The notes under the pieces: generated by a model
What the model was told of the DNA's origin: nothing
The model's database searches: none
Seen by the model: only the letters and a program-made list of their open reading frames with translations
Made by a program: the position numbers and the translations under genes
From: Winogradskyella sp. MH6
GTDB lineage: Bacteria > Bacteroidota > Bacteroidia > Flavobacteriales > Flavobacteriaceae
Reading direction: 5' to 3'
DNA length: 64,000 nt
Assembly (NCBI RefSeq): GCF_022810765.1
Contig: NZ_CP094494.1
Span: 1,116,001-1,180,000, forward strand
Part shown: positions 18,123 to 28,488 of the stretch, in pieces
Layout of the letters: the number at the start of each line of letters is the position of its first letter
How positions within the stretch are numbered: the stretch's first letter is position 1

Positions 18123-21100
18123 TTAATCCTCAACAAACAAATAATTCAACTGTTTAGAATTAAAGGCTGCATTGAATGCTTTCACCTCATCATTAAGAAT
18201 TGTGTTAAATTGAGATAATTGCGTTTCAATTTTTGAAGTCAATTCATTTTTAACAGCAACATCTTGATCGGTTGGTGCAAAATCGCCCATGCTTACTAAA
18301 GCATTGAGATGCCCTAATTTATTAGTCAACTTAATTGGAAAGTTTAAAGGATCTTGACCACTTCTGTTTTTGGTTTGGTATAATTCTTTTTCAATATTAG
18401 AAAGTTGCTCTTCTAAGGCTTTGGCTTTTTCTACCAAGTCTTTCACATTATCATCGTCCTTATATTGCTTTTGAAATGCACTTAGCTGACCATTAATATT
18501 TCTTATTTTTTTAATGGATTTATGCGCTTTGTCCATCGTTTCGTTAACATCCTTGACAAACTGAAACTGCTTTTCCATATCAGCAAGCGTGCTTTCTGCC
18601 CTTGGATCTGCAAGAATCGTAAATGGTTGTGACTGCTCATCTCCATTAACATTTAAACTCACTTTATACTTACCAGGAATTGCTCTTGGTCCTTCTAAAC
18701 TTGCCCACCACAATATCATACCTGGCAAACGTTCTGCACCATCATAAGTCATATCCCAAACAAACTGGTTTGCTCCATTTTCAACTTTAAGCATATTCTT
18801 TTTGTCTTTTGTTGAAAATGTTTTAATCGTGTCTCCTTTTGTATCGAAATAGGTTAGAGCTACTTCGTCGTCTTCCTTGTAATCTTTTAAATTGAAATAC
18901 GTGATAACGCCATTTGGATGATTAGTGCCAGTTGTTAAACTTCCTCTTCTACCTCCACCTCGCATTCTATAAGTGTCCTTTGGTTGAAATAAAACAGTTT
19001 TACTTAAATCCGCATCGTATAATTGATGAATAAGAGTTAAATCGTCTATCATCCAAAGACTTCTACCTTGAGTCGCAACGATTAGATTATTGTCCTTTAT
19101 AGTTAAGTCGGTTATTGGTACAATTGGTAAATTCAATTGAAATGGCTTCCAGTCTTTGCCATCGTTAAGAGAAATATACATTCCTGTTTCGGTACCTGCA
19201 TAAAGCAAACCTTTACGCTTTGGATCTTCTCTTAAAACTCTGGTAAAATGCTCGCCATTAATACCATTAGTGATTTTCTTCCAAGTTTTTCCGTAGTCTG
19301 TGGTTTTGTACAAATATGGTGCAAAATCACCTGTTTTGTATTTTGTACCAGCGACATAGCAAGTACCTTCATCAAAAGCACTTGGCTCTATACTATTAAT
19401 CATCATCCATTTAGGCATACCTTTCGGTGTGACATTGTCCCATGTTTTACCACCATCTTTAGTAACATGAATTAAACCATCATCACTACCAACCCAAAGC
19501 AAACCTTCTTTTAAAGGAGATTCGTTCGCAGCAAAAATGGTACAATAATATTCTACAGAGGTATTATCTTGTGTAATCGGTCCGCCTGAAGACTTTAATT
19601 TTTCCGGATCATTTCGAGTTAAATCTGGACTAACGATTTCCCAAGATTGCCCTTCATTTTCAGTAACATGAACGTGTTGAGAAAAGGTGTATAATCGATT
19701 TGGATTATGCTTAGAAAACATAATTGGGAAATTCCATTGAAAACGATACTTCATGCCTTCTGCACCATGACCCATAGGATTATCTGGCCAAACATTGATT
19801 GCTCTTACGGTTCCTGTTTTATGATTCACTCGTGTTAAGAAGCCATCATAGCTTCCGCCATAGACAATATCGTTATCCTCAGGATCTACAGCAATGTGAG
19901 CAGATTCACCACCTGCTGTACTTTCCCAATCGTCTTCAGTAATTGAATACCCATCTGTTCTGTGGGGAATTCTTATAGTAGAATTATCCTGCTGTGCCAC
20001 ATAAATACGATATGGAAACGCATTATCTGTAGTTACTCTGTAAAATTGCGATGTTGGCTGATTGTGATACGTACTCCAAGTCTCGCCTCCATCATAGGTA
20101 ACTTGTGCTCCACCATCGTCTCCGATAATCATTCGGTCTGGATTTTCTGGTGCAATCCAAAGGTCATGATGGTCTCCATGAGGTGCGTTGTAGGTGTTAA
20201 AATTCTTGCCACCATCTGTACTTTTATGATAGCGTACATTTAAGACATAAACTGTATTTACATCTTTGGTGTCTGCATAAACTCTGGTGTAATACCAAGC
20301 GCGCTGACGTAATTTTCTTTCATCATTAACTTGTGTCCAAGTTTCACCACCATCGTCACTGCGATATAAACCTCCTTGGTCTTTATTTTCAACAATAGCC
20401 CAAAGGCGTTGATTATTTATTGGTGATACTGTTATACCAATGATACCCAAAATACCTTCAGGAAAACCTTTATTAACCGATATTTCGGTCCAAGTTTCTC
20501 CACTATCTGTACTTTTCCAAAGTGCTGAACCTTCACCTCCAGAACTTAAGCTGTAAGGTGTACGTTGCACTCGCCAAGTTGAAGCATATAAAATTCTAGG
20601 ATTTGTAGGATCCATGATTAAGTCTACAACACCAGCATGTTCGTTAGAAAATAAGGTCTTTTTCCAAGTTTTTCCACCATCTGTACTTTTGTAAACACCT
20701 CGTTCTTGTGTTGGTTTATAGATGTTACCCAATACACCAGCATAAACAATATTATGATTAGTAGGATGAATTGCGATACGTGGTACGTGCCTACTTTGAG
20801 GCAAACCAGATGCTTGCCATGTTTTACCAGCATCAACGCTTTTCCAAATACCATAACCTGAAGACACATTTCCTCTGACGGTTTTTTCACCACCACCAAC
20901 ATAAATAACATTTGGGTCGCTTTTAGAAACAGCTATAGCACCTATGCTTCCCCCAAAATAACCGTCTGATATGTTTTCCCAGACACGACCTCCGTTTGTA
21001 GTTTTCCAAATACCTCCACCAGTTGCACCAAAATAATATAGGTTAGGTTGATTTGGAACACCTGTAACAGCAGCACTTCGTCCACCTCTAAAGGGTCCGA

Positions 21101-21209
21101 GTAATCTATACTCTAAGGCTCCATAATCCGATTCTTGAAAATTTTGTGATTGAAGATTTAAGCAAAAAAATGGGAGTAATATTGCTAATAGATAGGAAGA
21201 AAATCGCAT
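18123..21209 (-). CDS. Secreted sortilin/VPS10-like BNR-repeat beta-propeller protein
   Basis: Exported protein of 1028 residues. Residues 1-21 are a signal peptide (…CLNLQSQ). About 30-760 hold roughly eleven Asp-box (BNR) turns of the S-x-D-x-G-x-x-W type, for example SVDAGKTW, STDGGKTW, STDSGETW, SDDGGETW and TKDGGKTW. They make one or two beta-propellers as in VPS10/sortilin and sialidase-like proteins. The C-terminal 250 residues are charged and helical, with no T9SS sorting tail. Annotated relatives are often called glycosyl hydrolases, but no catalytic residues can be pointed to; binding or scaffolding is just as likely. Confidence 0.82.
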   Translation of the reverse strand: MRFSSYLLAILLPFFCLNLQSQNFQESDYGALEYRLLGPFRGGRSAAVTGVPNQPNLYYFGATGGGIWKTTNGGRVWENISDGYFGGSIGAIAVSKSDPNVIYVGGGEKTVRGNVSSGYGIWKSVDAGKTWQASGLPQSRHVPRIAIHPTNHNIVYAGVLGNIYKPTQERGVYKSTDGGKTWKKTLFSNEHAGVVDLIMDPTNPRILYASTWRVQRTPYSLSSGGEGSALWKSTDSGETWTEISVNKGFPEGILGIIGITVSPINNQRLWAIVENKDQGGLYRSDDGGETWTQVNDERKLRQRAWYYTRVYADTKDVNTVYVLNVRYHKSTDGGKNFNTYNAPHGDHHDLWIAPENPDRMIIGDDGGAQVTYDGGETWSTYHNQPTSQFYRVTTDNAFPYRIYVAQQDNSTIRIPHRTDGYSITEDDWESTAGGESAHIAVDPEDNDIVYGGSYDGFLTRVNHKTGTVRAINVWPDNPMGHGAEGMKYRFQWNFPIMFSKHNPNRLYTFSQHVHVTENEGQSWEIVSPDLTRNDPEKLKSSGGPITQDNTSVEYYCTIFAANESPLKEGLLWVGSDDGLIHVTKDGGKTWDNVTPKGMPKWMMINSIEPSAFDEGTCYVAGTKYKTGDFAPYLYKTTDYGKTWKKITNGINGEHFTRVLREDPKRKGLLYAGTETGMYISLNDGKDWKPFQLNLPIVPITDLTIKDNNLIVATQGRSLWMIDDLTLIHQLYDADLSKTVLFQPKDTYRMRGGGRRGSLTTGTNHPNGVITYFNLKDYKEDDEVALTYFDTKGDTIKTFSTKDKKNMLKVENGANQFVWDMTYDGAERLPGMILWWASLEGPRAIPGKYKVSLNVNGDEQSQPFTILADPRAESTLADMEKQFQFVKDVNETMDKAHKSIKKIRNINGQLSAFQKQYKDDDNVKDLVEKAKALEEQLSNIEKELYQTKNRSGQDPLNFPIKLTNKLGHLNALVSMGDFAPTDQDVAVKNELTSKIETQLSQFNTILNDEVKAFNAAFNSKQLNYLFVED

Positions 21210-21256
21210 AAAAATTAGTCGTTGGTTATAAGAACACTAAAATTACGGATTTAAAA

Positions 21257-22612
21257 TTATTCTACTTCTTTTGGGAGTAAATTTAACTTTACCTCTCTAT
21301 GTAAGAAATAAACAGTAACAATGGTTGCTAAAACATCTGAAATAGGAAAGGACATCCAAACACCAAGTTCACCATAGAATCTTGGTAGAATAAAAATCAA
21401 AGGGATAAAGAAAATTCCTTGACGAAGAAGTGTGAGCAATAAAGCTGGTATAGCCTTACCTATTGCCTGAAAATACGCTGCTCCTATTAATTGAATACCA
21501 ATAATTGGTGTTGCCGCAAATACCCAACGCATAGCAGGAGGTGTTTCTCTTAAAACCTCAGCGTCTTGAGTAAAAAGCTGGGTTATAGCATCTGGAAACA
21601 GCATTAAAAAAACAAATATGACAGCTGCCAATGCTACTCCATATTTAATGGCTGTAAATATAGAGTCTCTGACGCGTTTGTACTGTTCTGCACCATAATT
21701 AAATCCAGCAATTGGTAAGAATCCTTGGGTAATTCCATAAACTGGAAATAAAGCAAACATTAACATTCTACCAACAATAGCATAAGCTGTCACTGATGTT
21801 TCACCTCCTAAATTGAATAAGATATTATTCATTAATAAGTAAGTGACACTTACAATGGCTTGTCTAGCTAAAGTCACAAAACCTAAACCTCCTATTTCTT
21901 TGATGATTGGAAAATTCAGTTTGTAAAAACACTCTGTGATTTTTAATTCTGAATTATTGGATAAAAAATACCAGACAATAAACCCCAAACAAAGCATATA
22001 TGAGCCTGTAGTTGCCCACGCTGCACCATGCATACCATAGCCTAATATTTTTATAAAAATGTAGTCTAAAATAAGATTGCCTACAGAAGGAATCATCATG
22101 GCATACATCGCAAATTTTGGTTTGCCTTCTGCACGGATTACGGTGTTTCCCATCATACATAAGGCTAAAAAAGGCACACCATACAATACGATTGTGTAAT
22201 AAATCTTTGCAGGATTAAATATGTCTCCCTTACCACCAAAAGCTGGTATAATACTATCCACAAAATACAAACCAGGAATAACGAAAGAGACCGTTAGTAA
22301 AAGTGTAAGCGTAATTTGATTCCCAAAAGTAGCTAAAGCTTTTTCTCTATTGTTTGCTCCAAGTGCTCTAGAAATAATTGAAGAACCACCAATACCAATA
22401 GCCATACCCAAAGCAGCTATAAAAAACGACACTGGTAAAACTACATTGATTGCCGCTATAGCATTAGGCCCTATCCAATTACCAACAAAAATAGTATCTA
22501 CAAGAATGTTAAGCGACATTACCAAAATACCTATAGAGGCTGGCACAGCTTGTTTTACTAGCAGTTTACCTATTGGTTGACTACCTAAATCTTGTGACGA
22601 TACTTTAGCCAT
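21257..22612 (-). CDS. MATE-family multidrug/cation efflux transporter
   Basis: Cation-coupled exporter of the MATE family with about twelve membrane helices in 451 residues. The N-terminal LVKQAVPASIGILVMSLNIL and VDTIFVGNWIGPNAIAAINV segments and the second-half GGETSVTAYAIVGRM segment show the two-fold pseudo-symmetry of the family. Substrate is unknown. It starts three bases after the hemH stop codon on the same strand, so the two are probably co-transcribed; export of a haem precursor is possible but unproven. Confidence 0.9.
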   Translation of the reverse strand: MAKVSSQDLGSQPIGKLLVKQAVPASIGILVMSLNILVDTIFVGNWIGPNAIAAINVVLPVSFFIAALGMAIGIGGSSIISRALGANNREKALATFGNQITLTLLLTVSFVIPGLYFVDSIIPAFGGKGDIFNPAKIYYTIVLYGVPFLALCMMGNTVIRAEGKPKFAMYAMMIPSVGNLILDYIFIKILGYGMHGAAWATTGSYMLCLGFIVWYFLSNNSELKITECFYKLNFPIIKEIGGLGFVTLARQAIVSVTYLLMNNILFNLGGETSVTAYAIVGRMLMFALFPVYGITQGFLPIAGFNYGAEQYKRVRDSIFTAIKYGVALAAVIFVFLMLFPDAITQLFTQDAEVLRETPPAMRWVFAATPIIGIQLIGAAYFQAIGKAIPALLLTLLRQGIFFIPLIFILPRFYGELGVWMSFPISDVLATIVTVYFLHREVKLNLLPKEVE

Positions 22613-22615
22613 TTA

Positions 22616-23653
22616 TTACACTGCTAAAGTTTCAGATGTTGCCCATTCTTCAATCATATTAGTCAATACTTGTGCAAAATCATCTCTATCATTTAAACAA
22701 GGTATTACCGTAAACTCCTTTCCGCCTACTTCATGGAAGATTTCTTCACCTTCCATAGCAATTTCTTCTAAGGTTTCTAGACAGTCACTAACAAAAGCTG
22801 GAGTTACAATAGCCATTTTTTTAATACCTTCTTTACCCATACGCTCAATGTTTCTGTCTGTATAAGGTTTTAACCATGGGTCGAAACCTAATCTAGATTG
22901 AAAGGTTGTAGAGTAAGTGCCATTTTTGAGTTTTAATTTTTTAGCCACATTTACAGTGGTAATTTCACATTGATGACGGTAACAAAACTCATGTTGTGGA
23001 CTGCCCATTTTAAAACAGCATTTGCCATTCATTTTGCAATTTCCATTAGATATATCACTTTTTCTGATATGGCGTTCTGGTACACCATGATAACTGAATA
23101 AAATGTGTTCGTAATCTAAACCATCCAGCTTTTCGGCAATACTTTGAGCTAAGGCTTCTTTGTAATCTTCTCTATTATAAAATGCAGGAGTCCTAGTAAT
23201 CTTTAATTGCGGAAAATGCTCAGCAACCAACTCGTCTACCTTTACATCAATAGTTTCTGTAGTTGCCATAGCAAACTGTGGATACAACGGAATGGTTTTT
23301 ACCTCTGTGCATCCTTTGTCTACCAATTCCTGTAATCCCCTTTTTATACTCATGCTTCCGTAACGCATAGCCAAAGCTACAGGATAATCTACCTTATTCT
23401 GTACCTTTTCTTGAAGTCTTTCAGACAGTACAATCAATGGGGAACCTTCTTCCCACCAAATTTTTTGATAAGCCTTAGCTGAGGCTTTTGGTCTGGTATT
23501 TAAGATGATTCCTTTTACCAATAATGTGCGTGCCCAAAGAGGAAGGTCAATAACGCGTTCATCCATTAAAAACTCATCCAAATACTTCTTTACATCCTTT
23601 GGATTAGGGCTATCTGGTGATCCTAAATTAACAAGTAAAACTCCTTTTTTCAT
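22616..23653 (-). CDS. hemH: Ferrochelatase
   Basis: Inserts ferrous iron into protoporphyrin IX to make haem. The N-terminal GVLLVNLGSPDSPNPKDVKK and the active-site FSYHGVPERH with its catalytic His are intact, and the later FVSDCLETLEEIAMEG segment holds the conserved catalytic Glu region. Length (345 aa) is normal. Between about residues 204 and 232 there is an insertion with five cysteines (NGNCKMNGKCCF and EFCYRHQC), seen in Bacteroidota ferrochelatases and possibly a metal or Fe-S site. It has a good promoter and is followed after three bases by the MATE gene. Confidence 0.95.
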   Translation of the reverse strand: MKKGVLLVNLGSPDSPNPKDVKKYLDEFLMDERVIDLPLWARTLLVKGIILNTRPKASAKAYQKIWWEEGSPLIVLSERLQEKVQNKVDYPVALAMRYGSMSIKRGLQELVDKGCTEVKTIPLYPQFAMATTETIDVKVDELVAEHFPQLKITRTPAFYNREDYKEALAQSIAEKLDGLDYEHILFSYHGVPERHIRKSDISNGNCKMNGKCCFKMGSPQHEFCYRHQCEITTVNVAKKLKLKNGTYSTTFQSRLGFDPWLKPYTDRNIERMGKEGIKKMAIVTPAFVSDCLETLEEIAMEGEEIFHEVGGKEFTVIPCLNDRDDFAQVLTNMIEEWATSETLAV

Positions 23654-23671
23654 TCTTCAATTTTTCTAAAA

Positions 23672-23703
23672 CAAAAATACAACCCTTTCACTATACAACA
23701 CAA
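23672..23703 (-). promoter_or_regulatory. Promoter of hemH
   Basis: Minus-strand TATTTTTG at 23672-23679 matches the -7 consensus TAnnTTTG, and a TTG at 23701-23703 lies 21 bases upstream as a -33 element. The -7 box is 18 bases before the ATG. Confidence 0.55.
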
Positions 23704-23878
23704 TTGCATGTATTGGTTTTATTTATAATGCTATGTTAAATACTGTTTTTACTTTTTTTGAGTTGTTATATTTAACAAGGAATATCTATAATATTAGTTT
23801 TTAAACGAGTTTTAATAATTAAGCATGGCTATTTCAATGATTTAAATATCTTTACGAGTCCTGATTACAACGTACAAA

Positions 23879-26800
23879 ATGAAAAAAATTCTTACAGCCC
23901 TAATACTTACAATTTCAATAACTGCTTTCTCACAACAACAATATCAAAGTCTACTTTGGAAAATTTCTGGTAACGGTTTAGAAAAACCATCGTACTTGTA
24001 TGGCACCATGCATGTAAGCAAGAAAGTTGCCTTTAGATTAGATGATGTATTTTACGATGCACTTAATAAAAGTGAATGTATTGCATTAGAGTCTGACCCT
24101 ATCACATGGCCAGGTTTCAACTATGACATGATGATTGACCAAATGGCCTTATATAACAATTACAGACAAGGTTTTTACACCAATCTTTTTAAGTTAACCC
24201 ATCCGGAAGAAATGGCAGTTAGAGCTTCGGTAAGAATGGATAATGGAGCCGTAAATGCTTACTTGTATAGAAAAAGTAATGCTTCAGATAATTTTGAAGA
24301 AGAAACTTATCTAGATATGTTTATTTATCAAGCAGGTAAGAAAAATGGTAAAGAAATTTATGGATTAGAAAACTTGGCAGAATCTCGCTACTTAACCACC
24401 AAAGCAGCATATAACACCAACAAAAAAGATATAGATCCTTGGCTACAAAAACTTTATGCTAAAGAGAACCCTTATCTAATACAAGAAAACCTTTATCGTG
24501 ATAGAAATTTAGATCTTTTAGATTCCATAGGAGCAGGTTCTAATACGGAATTTTACAGAGAAAATATGCTCTTTATTAGAAATGAGAATATGGTAAACTC
24601 ATTGGTAGATTTAATGCCAAAAAAATCTGTTTTTGCTGGAGTTGGTGCTGCCCATTTACCAGGAGATAAAGGCATGATTAATATGCTTCGTGAAAGAGGT
24701 TATACGGTTAAAGCCTTAACATCTGAACAAACCGATTACAGCAAAACTGAAAAAACAAAATTAGACAGTCTTTTTGTAAATCCGATTCTTAAAAAACACG
24801 TTACACCAGATGGTTTTTTAAGCCTTAATACTTACGATGAATTACGCGAATTCTCTTATGGTGGACAGAAGTATTATTTAGATCCAGATATGACTAATGG
24901 AGCCTATTTAACGGTAAACAGAATTAGCCGTTTTACCTACTTACCAAATGAAAAAGAAAATATGACGCTAAAGGAAATCGATGATTTACTTTATGAAGAC
25001 ATTCCTGGTGACATTGTTAAAAAAGAAGAATTAAAAGTGCCTTATCCTGGACTTAGCATCGTCAACAAAACAAAGAAAGGCGAATTTCAGAAATACCATA
25101 TTTATCAAACACCTTTAGAAATTATTATCATAAAATATGCTGGTCGTAGCGATTTTGTTCTTAAACACGAAGCCAAAATATTTAATTCTATAGCGATAAA
25201 AACACCTTCAGATTCTTTCATAACATTTGTGTCACCAGCTAAAAAATTTCAAGTTAAGTTTCCTGAATATTACGTAACAAGTAACATAGAAAACAAAGGC
25301 AAAAAGCTATTAGAAGGCTATAAAGACGACGCTTACTATTTTGTTGAAGAAGCTTCACTTCACGATTTAAGTTATATTGAAGAAGACAGTTTTGAAGCTA
25401 AATACTTTCATCACGCATTGTATTTAGACTATAAACTAGAAGAAGCTGAAGGCGGATTCAAAAGAGGTGATTACAAAACCTATGAGTCTCGCGCTGTTTT
25501 AGACTCTACATCTGGTAAAAACTTACACTTAAAAACTGTTGTGAAAGATGGAAGCTACTACCTTTTAGGCTATGTAGGCACTAATAAAGAAGAAAAAACA
25601 GACTTTTTTAAATCCTTTAAATTCAATAAAACAGACTATTCTGGATTTGAGAAATTGGTAGATACCTCACTTCATTTTACGGTAAATACCAATGCCAAAT
25701 CTCCGTTACCAAACCCTTATGGCTATGGTTATTATGGGTCTGATAAAAACGATAAAGATTACGAAGAAAAAACAAAGTCTACAACCTACTCTACAAAAGC
25801 GAATGAGCAAATAGAAATTACAAGAACCAAATTTCATGACTTACAGATGTTTCACAACGTTGATAGTCTTTGGCAAGATATAGAACGTAAAGCTAATGGA
25901 GCTACTCGTTACTACGCTCCACAAAAGAAATTTAGAATTTTTAACAGGTCTAAATCCCAAAAGGACAACATCTATGCCTACACGTTTAATTACACAGATA
26001 GTAATAGCGCTAAGCAAGTAATGGTTAAGAATATTCTCAAAGAAGGTGTACTTTTTGAACTGAAAACCCTAATAGACTCTATTAGCGGACCCTCTAAATT
26101 TGTGACCGAATTTTACGATTCCTTTACTCCTATAGATACTTTAATGGGTGAAGATGTGCTTAAAGATAAAACAAGACAGTTTTTTGAAGCCCTTAAAGAA
26201 AATGACAGTATTATTCTAGAATCCTACAACCTCGTTAAATTCAAAAAGTATAACAGCAGAGATATTGTTTCTGTTTTAAAAGATTTTGAATTTGATAAAG
26301 AGCGTTTAAATATAAAGTCTCACCTGGTAAGCGAACTTGTTGAAATAGACCTAAAGAACAACTTAGACTTTATAAAACAATTGTACTACGATAGCTATTC
26401 TGATCCTCAAACCCAATCTGCCATATTAGAAGGTTTGTTCGACTCTAAGAAAAAAGAGAATTTTGAATTGGCAATGAGCTTAATGGATCGTGATCTACCA
26501 CTTGGTGGCATAGGAGGAATATTTTACAACTACAGAAGGGATTCGTTAGAATTAAAAGCATCTATGTTTCCTAAAATTTTGCAATACAGTACTATTAGCG
26601 AGTACAAACAACCGCTTTACGACTTATTGGCACGTGTTAGAGACTCTGGTTTAATAAAAACCAAAGCCTATAAAAAGTACAAAAACCAAATCATAAACGA
26701 TGGTAAGATTGAAGTAAAGCGTAGTTTGAGCAACTCTGGTTATGGCTATAACTCTTATTCAGACGATTTATCAACTTACGTTAAGTTAATTTTTCCATAC

Positions 26801-27400
26801 CGAAATGAGCGTACTGCAAAAGACTTTTTTGAAAAGATGCTAAACGTAGATGATACTTCGGCATTGGTAAGTTACTATATATTATTAGCTGAAAACAAAG
26901 AGAAAATTCCAACAGAGTTAAAAGAAAAATTGGTAGACGATGAAGAAAACCAACACAGCCTTATAGAAGAACTTGATGAAGCAAAACTATTTAACACCAT
27001 AAAGTCGCTTAATATTAGTCAACAACAGTTTGCGAAATCTAAACTATTGGCTAATGCAGATTACGAAAAAGAAAAAGACTCTCTTGTCTTTTTAATGAAG
27101 CGTGATTTTAAAACCGACAAAGGCAATAAAGATGCCGTAATGTACTTCTTTAAAATAGATAAGGACAGTGAGTATTCTGGTAAATCTGAAGTACTTCATT
27201 ATATCTCTTTCATAAAACCAAAAGATGGAAAAAAACTCGTTGTAGATTATTATGATATAAGCAATGGTTACGGTACTACTGTAGATGAAACCAAAGAACT
27301 AGACGAGCAAATTGAAGAAATCATTAACCTAGCCATATACAAAGACCGAAAACGGGTAACACCAACCTCACGTGGTTATAATGGATATTATGATTATTAG
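23879..27400 (+). CDS. Large exported TraB/GumN-domain protein
   Basis: Exported protein of 1173 residues. Residues 1-18 are a signal peptide (…TAFSQ). About 25-290 form a TraB/GumN (Tiki-like) domain, with the two landmarks LYGTMH (residues 40-45) and GVGAAHLPGDKG (near 257), whose glycine-x-x-His type motifs bind metal in Tiki proteases. The remaining ~870 residues have no domain I recognise. They are charged, alpha/beta, and contain repeated Tyr/Gly-rich patches such as PYGYGYYGSD and GYGYNSYSD. The 3' end overlaps the next small exported gene. Proteolytic or chaperone-like function is a guess from the Tiki relation. Confidence 0.75.
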   Translation: MKKILTALILTISITAFSQQQYQSLLWKISGNGLEKPSYLYGTMHVSKKVAFRLDDVFYDALNKSECIALESDPITWPGFNYDMMIDQMALYNNYRQGFYTNLFKLTHPEEMAVRASVRMDNGAVNAYLYRKSNASDNFEEETYLDMFIYQAGKKNGKEIYGLENLAESRYLTTKAAYNTNKKDIDPWLQKLYAKENPYLIQENLYRDRNLDLLDSIGAGSNTEFYRENMLFIRNENMVNSLVDLMPKKSVFAGVGAAHLPGDKGMINMLRERGYTVKALTSEQTDYSKTEKTKLDSLFVNPILKKHVTPDGFLSLNTYDELREFSYGGQKYYLDPDMTNGAYLTVNRISRFTYLPNEKENMTLKEIDDLLYEDIPGDIVKKEELKVPYPGLSIVNKTKKGEFQKYHIYQTPLEIIIIKYAGRSDFVLKHEAKIFNSIAIKTPSDSFITFVSPAKKFQVKFPEYYVTSNIENKGKKLLEGYKDDAYYFVEEASLHDLSYIEEDSFEAKYFHHALYLDYKLEEAEGGFKRGDYKTYESRAVLDSTSGKNLHLKTVVKDGSYYLLGYVGTNKEEKTDFFKSFKFNKTDYSGFEKLVDTSLHFTVNTNAKSPLPNPYGYGYYGSDKNDKDYEEKTKSTTYSTKANEQIEITRTKFHDLQMFHNVDSLWQDIERKANGATRYYAPQKKFRIFNRSKSQKDNIYAYTFNYTDSNSAKQVMVKNILKEGVLFELKTLIDSISGPSKFVTEFYDSFTPIDTLMGEDVLKDKTRQFFEALKENDSIILESYNLVKFKKYNSRDIVSVLKDFEFDKERLNIKSHLVSELVEIDLKNNLDFIKQLYYDSYSDPQTQSAILEGLFDSKKKENFELAMSLMDRDLPLGGIGGIFYNYRRDSLELKASMFPKILQYSTISEYKQPLYDLLARVRDSGLIKTKAYKKYKNQIINDGKIEVKRSLSNSGYGYNSYSDDLSTYVKLIFPYRNERTAKDFFEKMLNVDDTSALVSYYILLAENKEKIPTELKEKLVDDEENQHSLIEELDEAKLFNTIKSLNISQQQFAKSKLLANADYEKEKDSLVFLMKRDFKTDKGNKDAVMYFFKIDKDSEYSGKSEVLHYISFIKPKDGKKLVVDYYDISNGYGTTVDETKELDEQIEEIINLAIYKDRKRVTPTSRGYNGYYDY

Positions 27401-27884
27401 ATTGAATAAATCCCTTCTTATTGTATTCGTTTTGTTGATAAACAACCTCAGTTATTCTCAAAGCTTAGACAGTTTACAACTAAAGAAATTTTACAAGGAA
27501 ATAGATTCTATTGAATATTCGTCTGATGATTTTAACAAATTAAAACAACAAATCAACTCTAATAATAACACTCTAAAGTTAATTACTGATAAAGCAATAA
27601 ACGGAAGTAAAAATCATGCAGAGTTGCTTGAAATTTTAGAGTTATCATTCGAGAATGCTAATACCAAGTATGGTGAAAAGAATGTAAAAAGTCTGATTTA
27701 TTCTTATTACGAATCCAACGAAATATTAGAAAAATTCAAGAAGTTAGACTCAAGTTTTCAGGCTCAAAACAACAGATTAAAATTAGAGCAAGATTCTATT
27801 TCTAAAAAAGTAGAGTTTAGTGATGAGGTTAAAAAAGAACTTGAAAATTATAGGAAACGAATAGATAGTATTAAAGGGAATTAA
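27390..27884 (+). CDS. Small exported coiled-coil protein, function unknown
   Basis: 164 residues, no family recognised. I chose ATG 27390 because it gives a clean signal peptide (MIIRLNKSLLIVFVLLINNL, then SYSQ). The in-frame GTG 27372 and ATG 27381 would add residues ahead of the signal. The mature part is highly charged and helical (Lys/Glu/Asp/Asn rich), with a likely coiled coil near the C-terminus (about 118-160). It overlaps the end of the TraB/GumN gene by 11 bases, so it is co-transcribed and probably works with it. Confidence 0.65.
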   Translation: MIIRLNKSLLIVFVLLINNLSYSQSLDSLQLKKFYKEIDSIEYSSDDFNKLKQQINSNNNTLKLITDKAINGSKNHAELLEILELSFENANTKYGEKNVKSLIYSYYESNEILEKFKKLDSSFQAQNNRLKLEQDSISKKVEFSDEVKKELENYRKRIDSIKGN

Positions 27885-27890
27885 TATTAC

Positions 27891-28481
27891 TTATTGTTCT
27901 AAGGATTTCTTGTAATTCCTCAACTGATTTACCATCTCCAAATGGTTATAATTATTAAACTCCTGAAGAACTTTCAGGTATATAGAATCATTAGGCTTTC
28001 TTTTTATAAACGATTTTAGCAACTCTTTACTTCTAACGCTATCTCCTATCGTCATTAGCATTGTAGCCATACTCAACGTGTCTGTTTTAGACCAATATTC
28101 TTCCTCCTTTTTAGAAAATACTTTTCTAGCCATTTCATAGTATACTTCCGATTCAGCTTTTTGGTCAAAAAGCTCCAACAAAAATGCTGTGTTTGAATAG
28201 TATTTATAGGATTCAGGATCTAGTTCTATTAGTTTTTTATTCAATCTTAAAGATTCTTCAAAATTTCCTGTCTCAAAAGTTAACTCTGAAAGAATCCTAT
28301 ATGCATCAATGTTTGAGTTATCAATTGAAATTATTTTCTTACAGTCTTCTATTGCATCGCTTTTATTTCCAGAAATTCTATTAGCGTTTACTTTATCAAA
28401 TAGTGTAGCTATTTCTTTTTCTTTATTAAGATTACAACTAAAAAAAAGGAAGATTAATACTAAGGGTATAATTTGTCTCAT
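27891..28481 (-). CDS. TPR-type lipoprotein
   Basis: 196-residue lipoprotein with helical repeats. The start at 28481 gives a lipoprotein signal (MRQIIPLVLIFLFFSC, lipid-bearing Cys16). A longer frame to 28550 would run into the AraC gene and place 23 charged residues before the signal. The mature part shows two to three tetratricopeptide-like helical pairs (ISGNKSDAIEDCKKIISID, ETGNFEESLRLNKKLIELDP). It follows the AraC gene by seven bases on the same strand, so the two share an mRNA. Its partner is unknown. Confidence 0.72.
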   Translation of the reverse strand: MRQIIPLVLIFLFFSCNLNKEKEIATLFDKVNANRISGNKSDAIEDCKKIISIDNSNIDAYRILSELTFETGNFEESLRLNKKLIELDPESYKYYSNTAFLLELFDQKAESEVYYEMARKVFSKKEEEYWSKTDTLSMATMLMTIGDSVRSKELLKSFIKRKPNDSIYLKVLQEFNNYNHLEMVNQLRNYKKSLEQ

Positions 28482-28488
28482 GCTATTA

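Noticed and set aside
18123..21209. T9SS cargo tail on the sortilin-like protein
   Set aside because: The C-terminus is charged and helical with no sorting-tail pattern.
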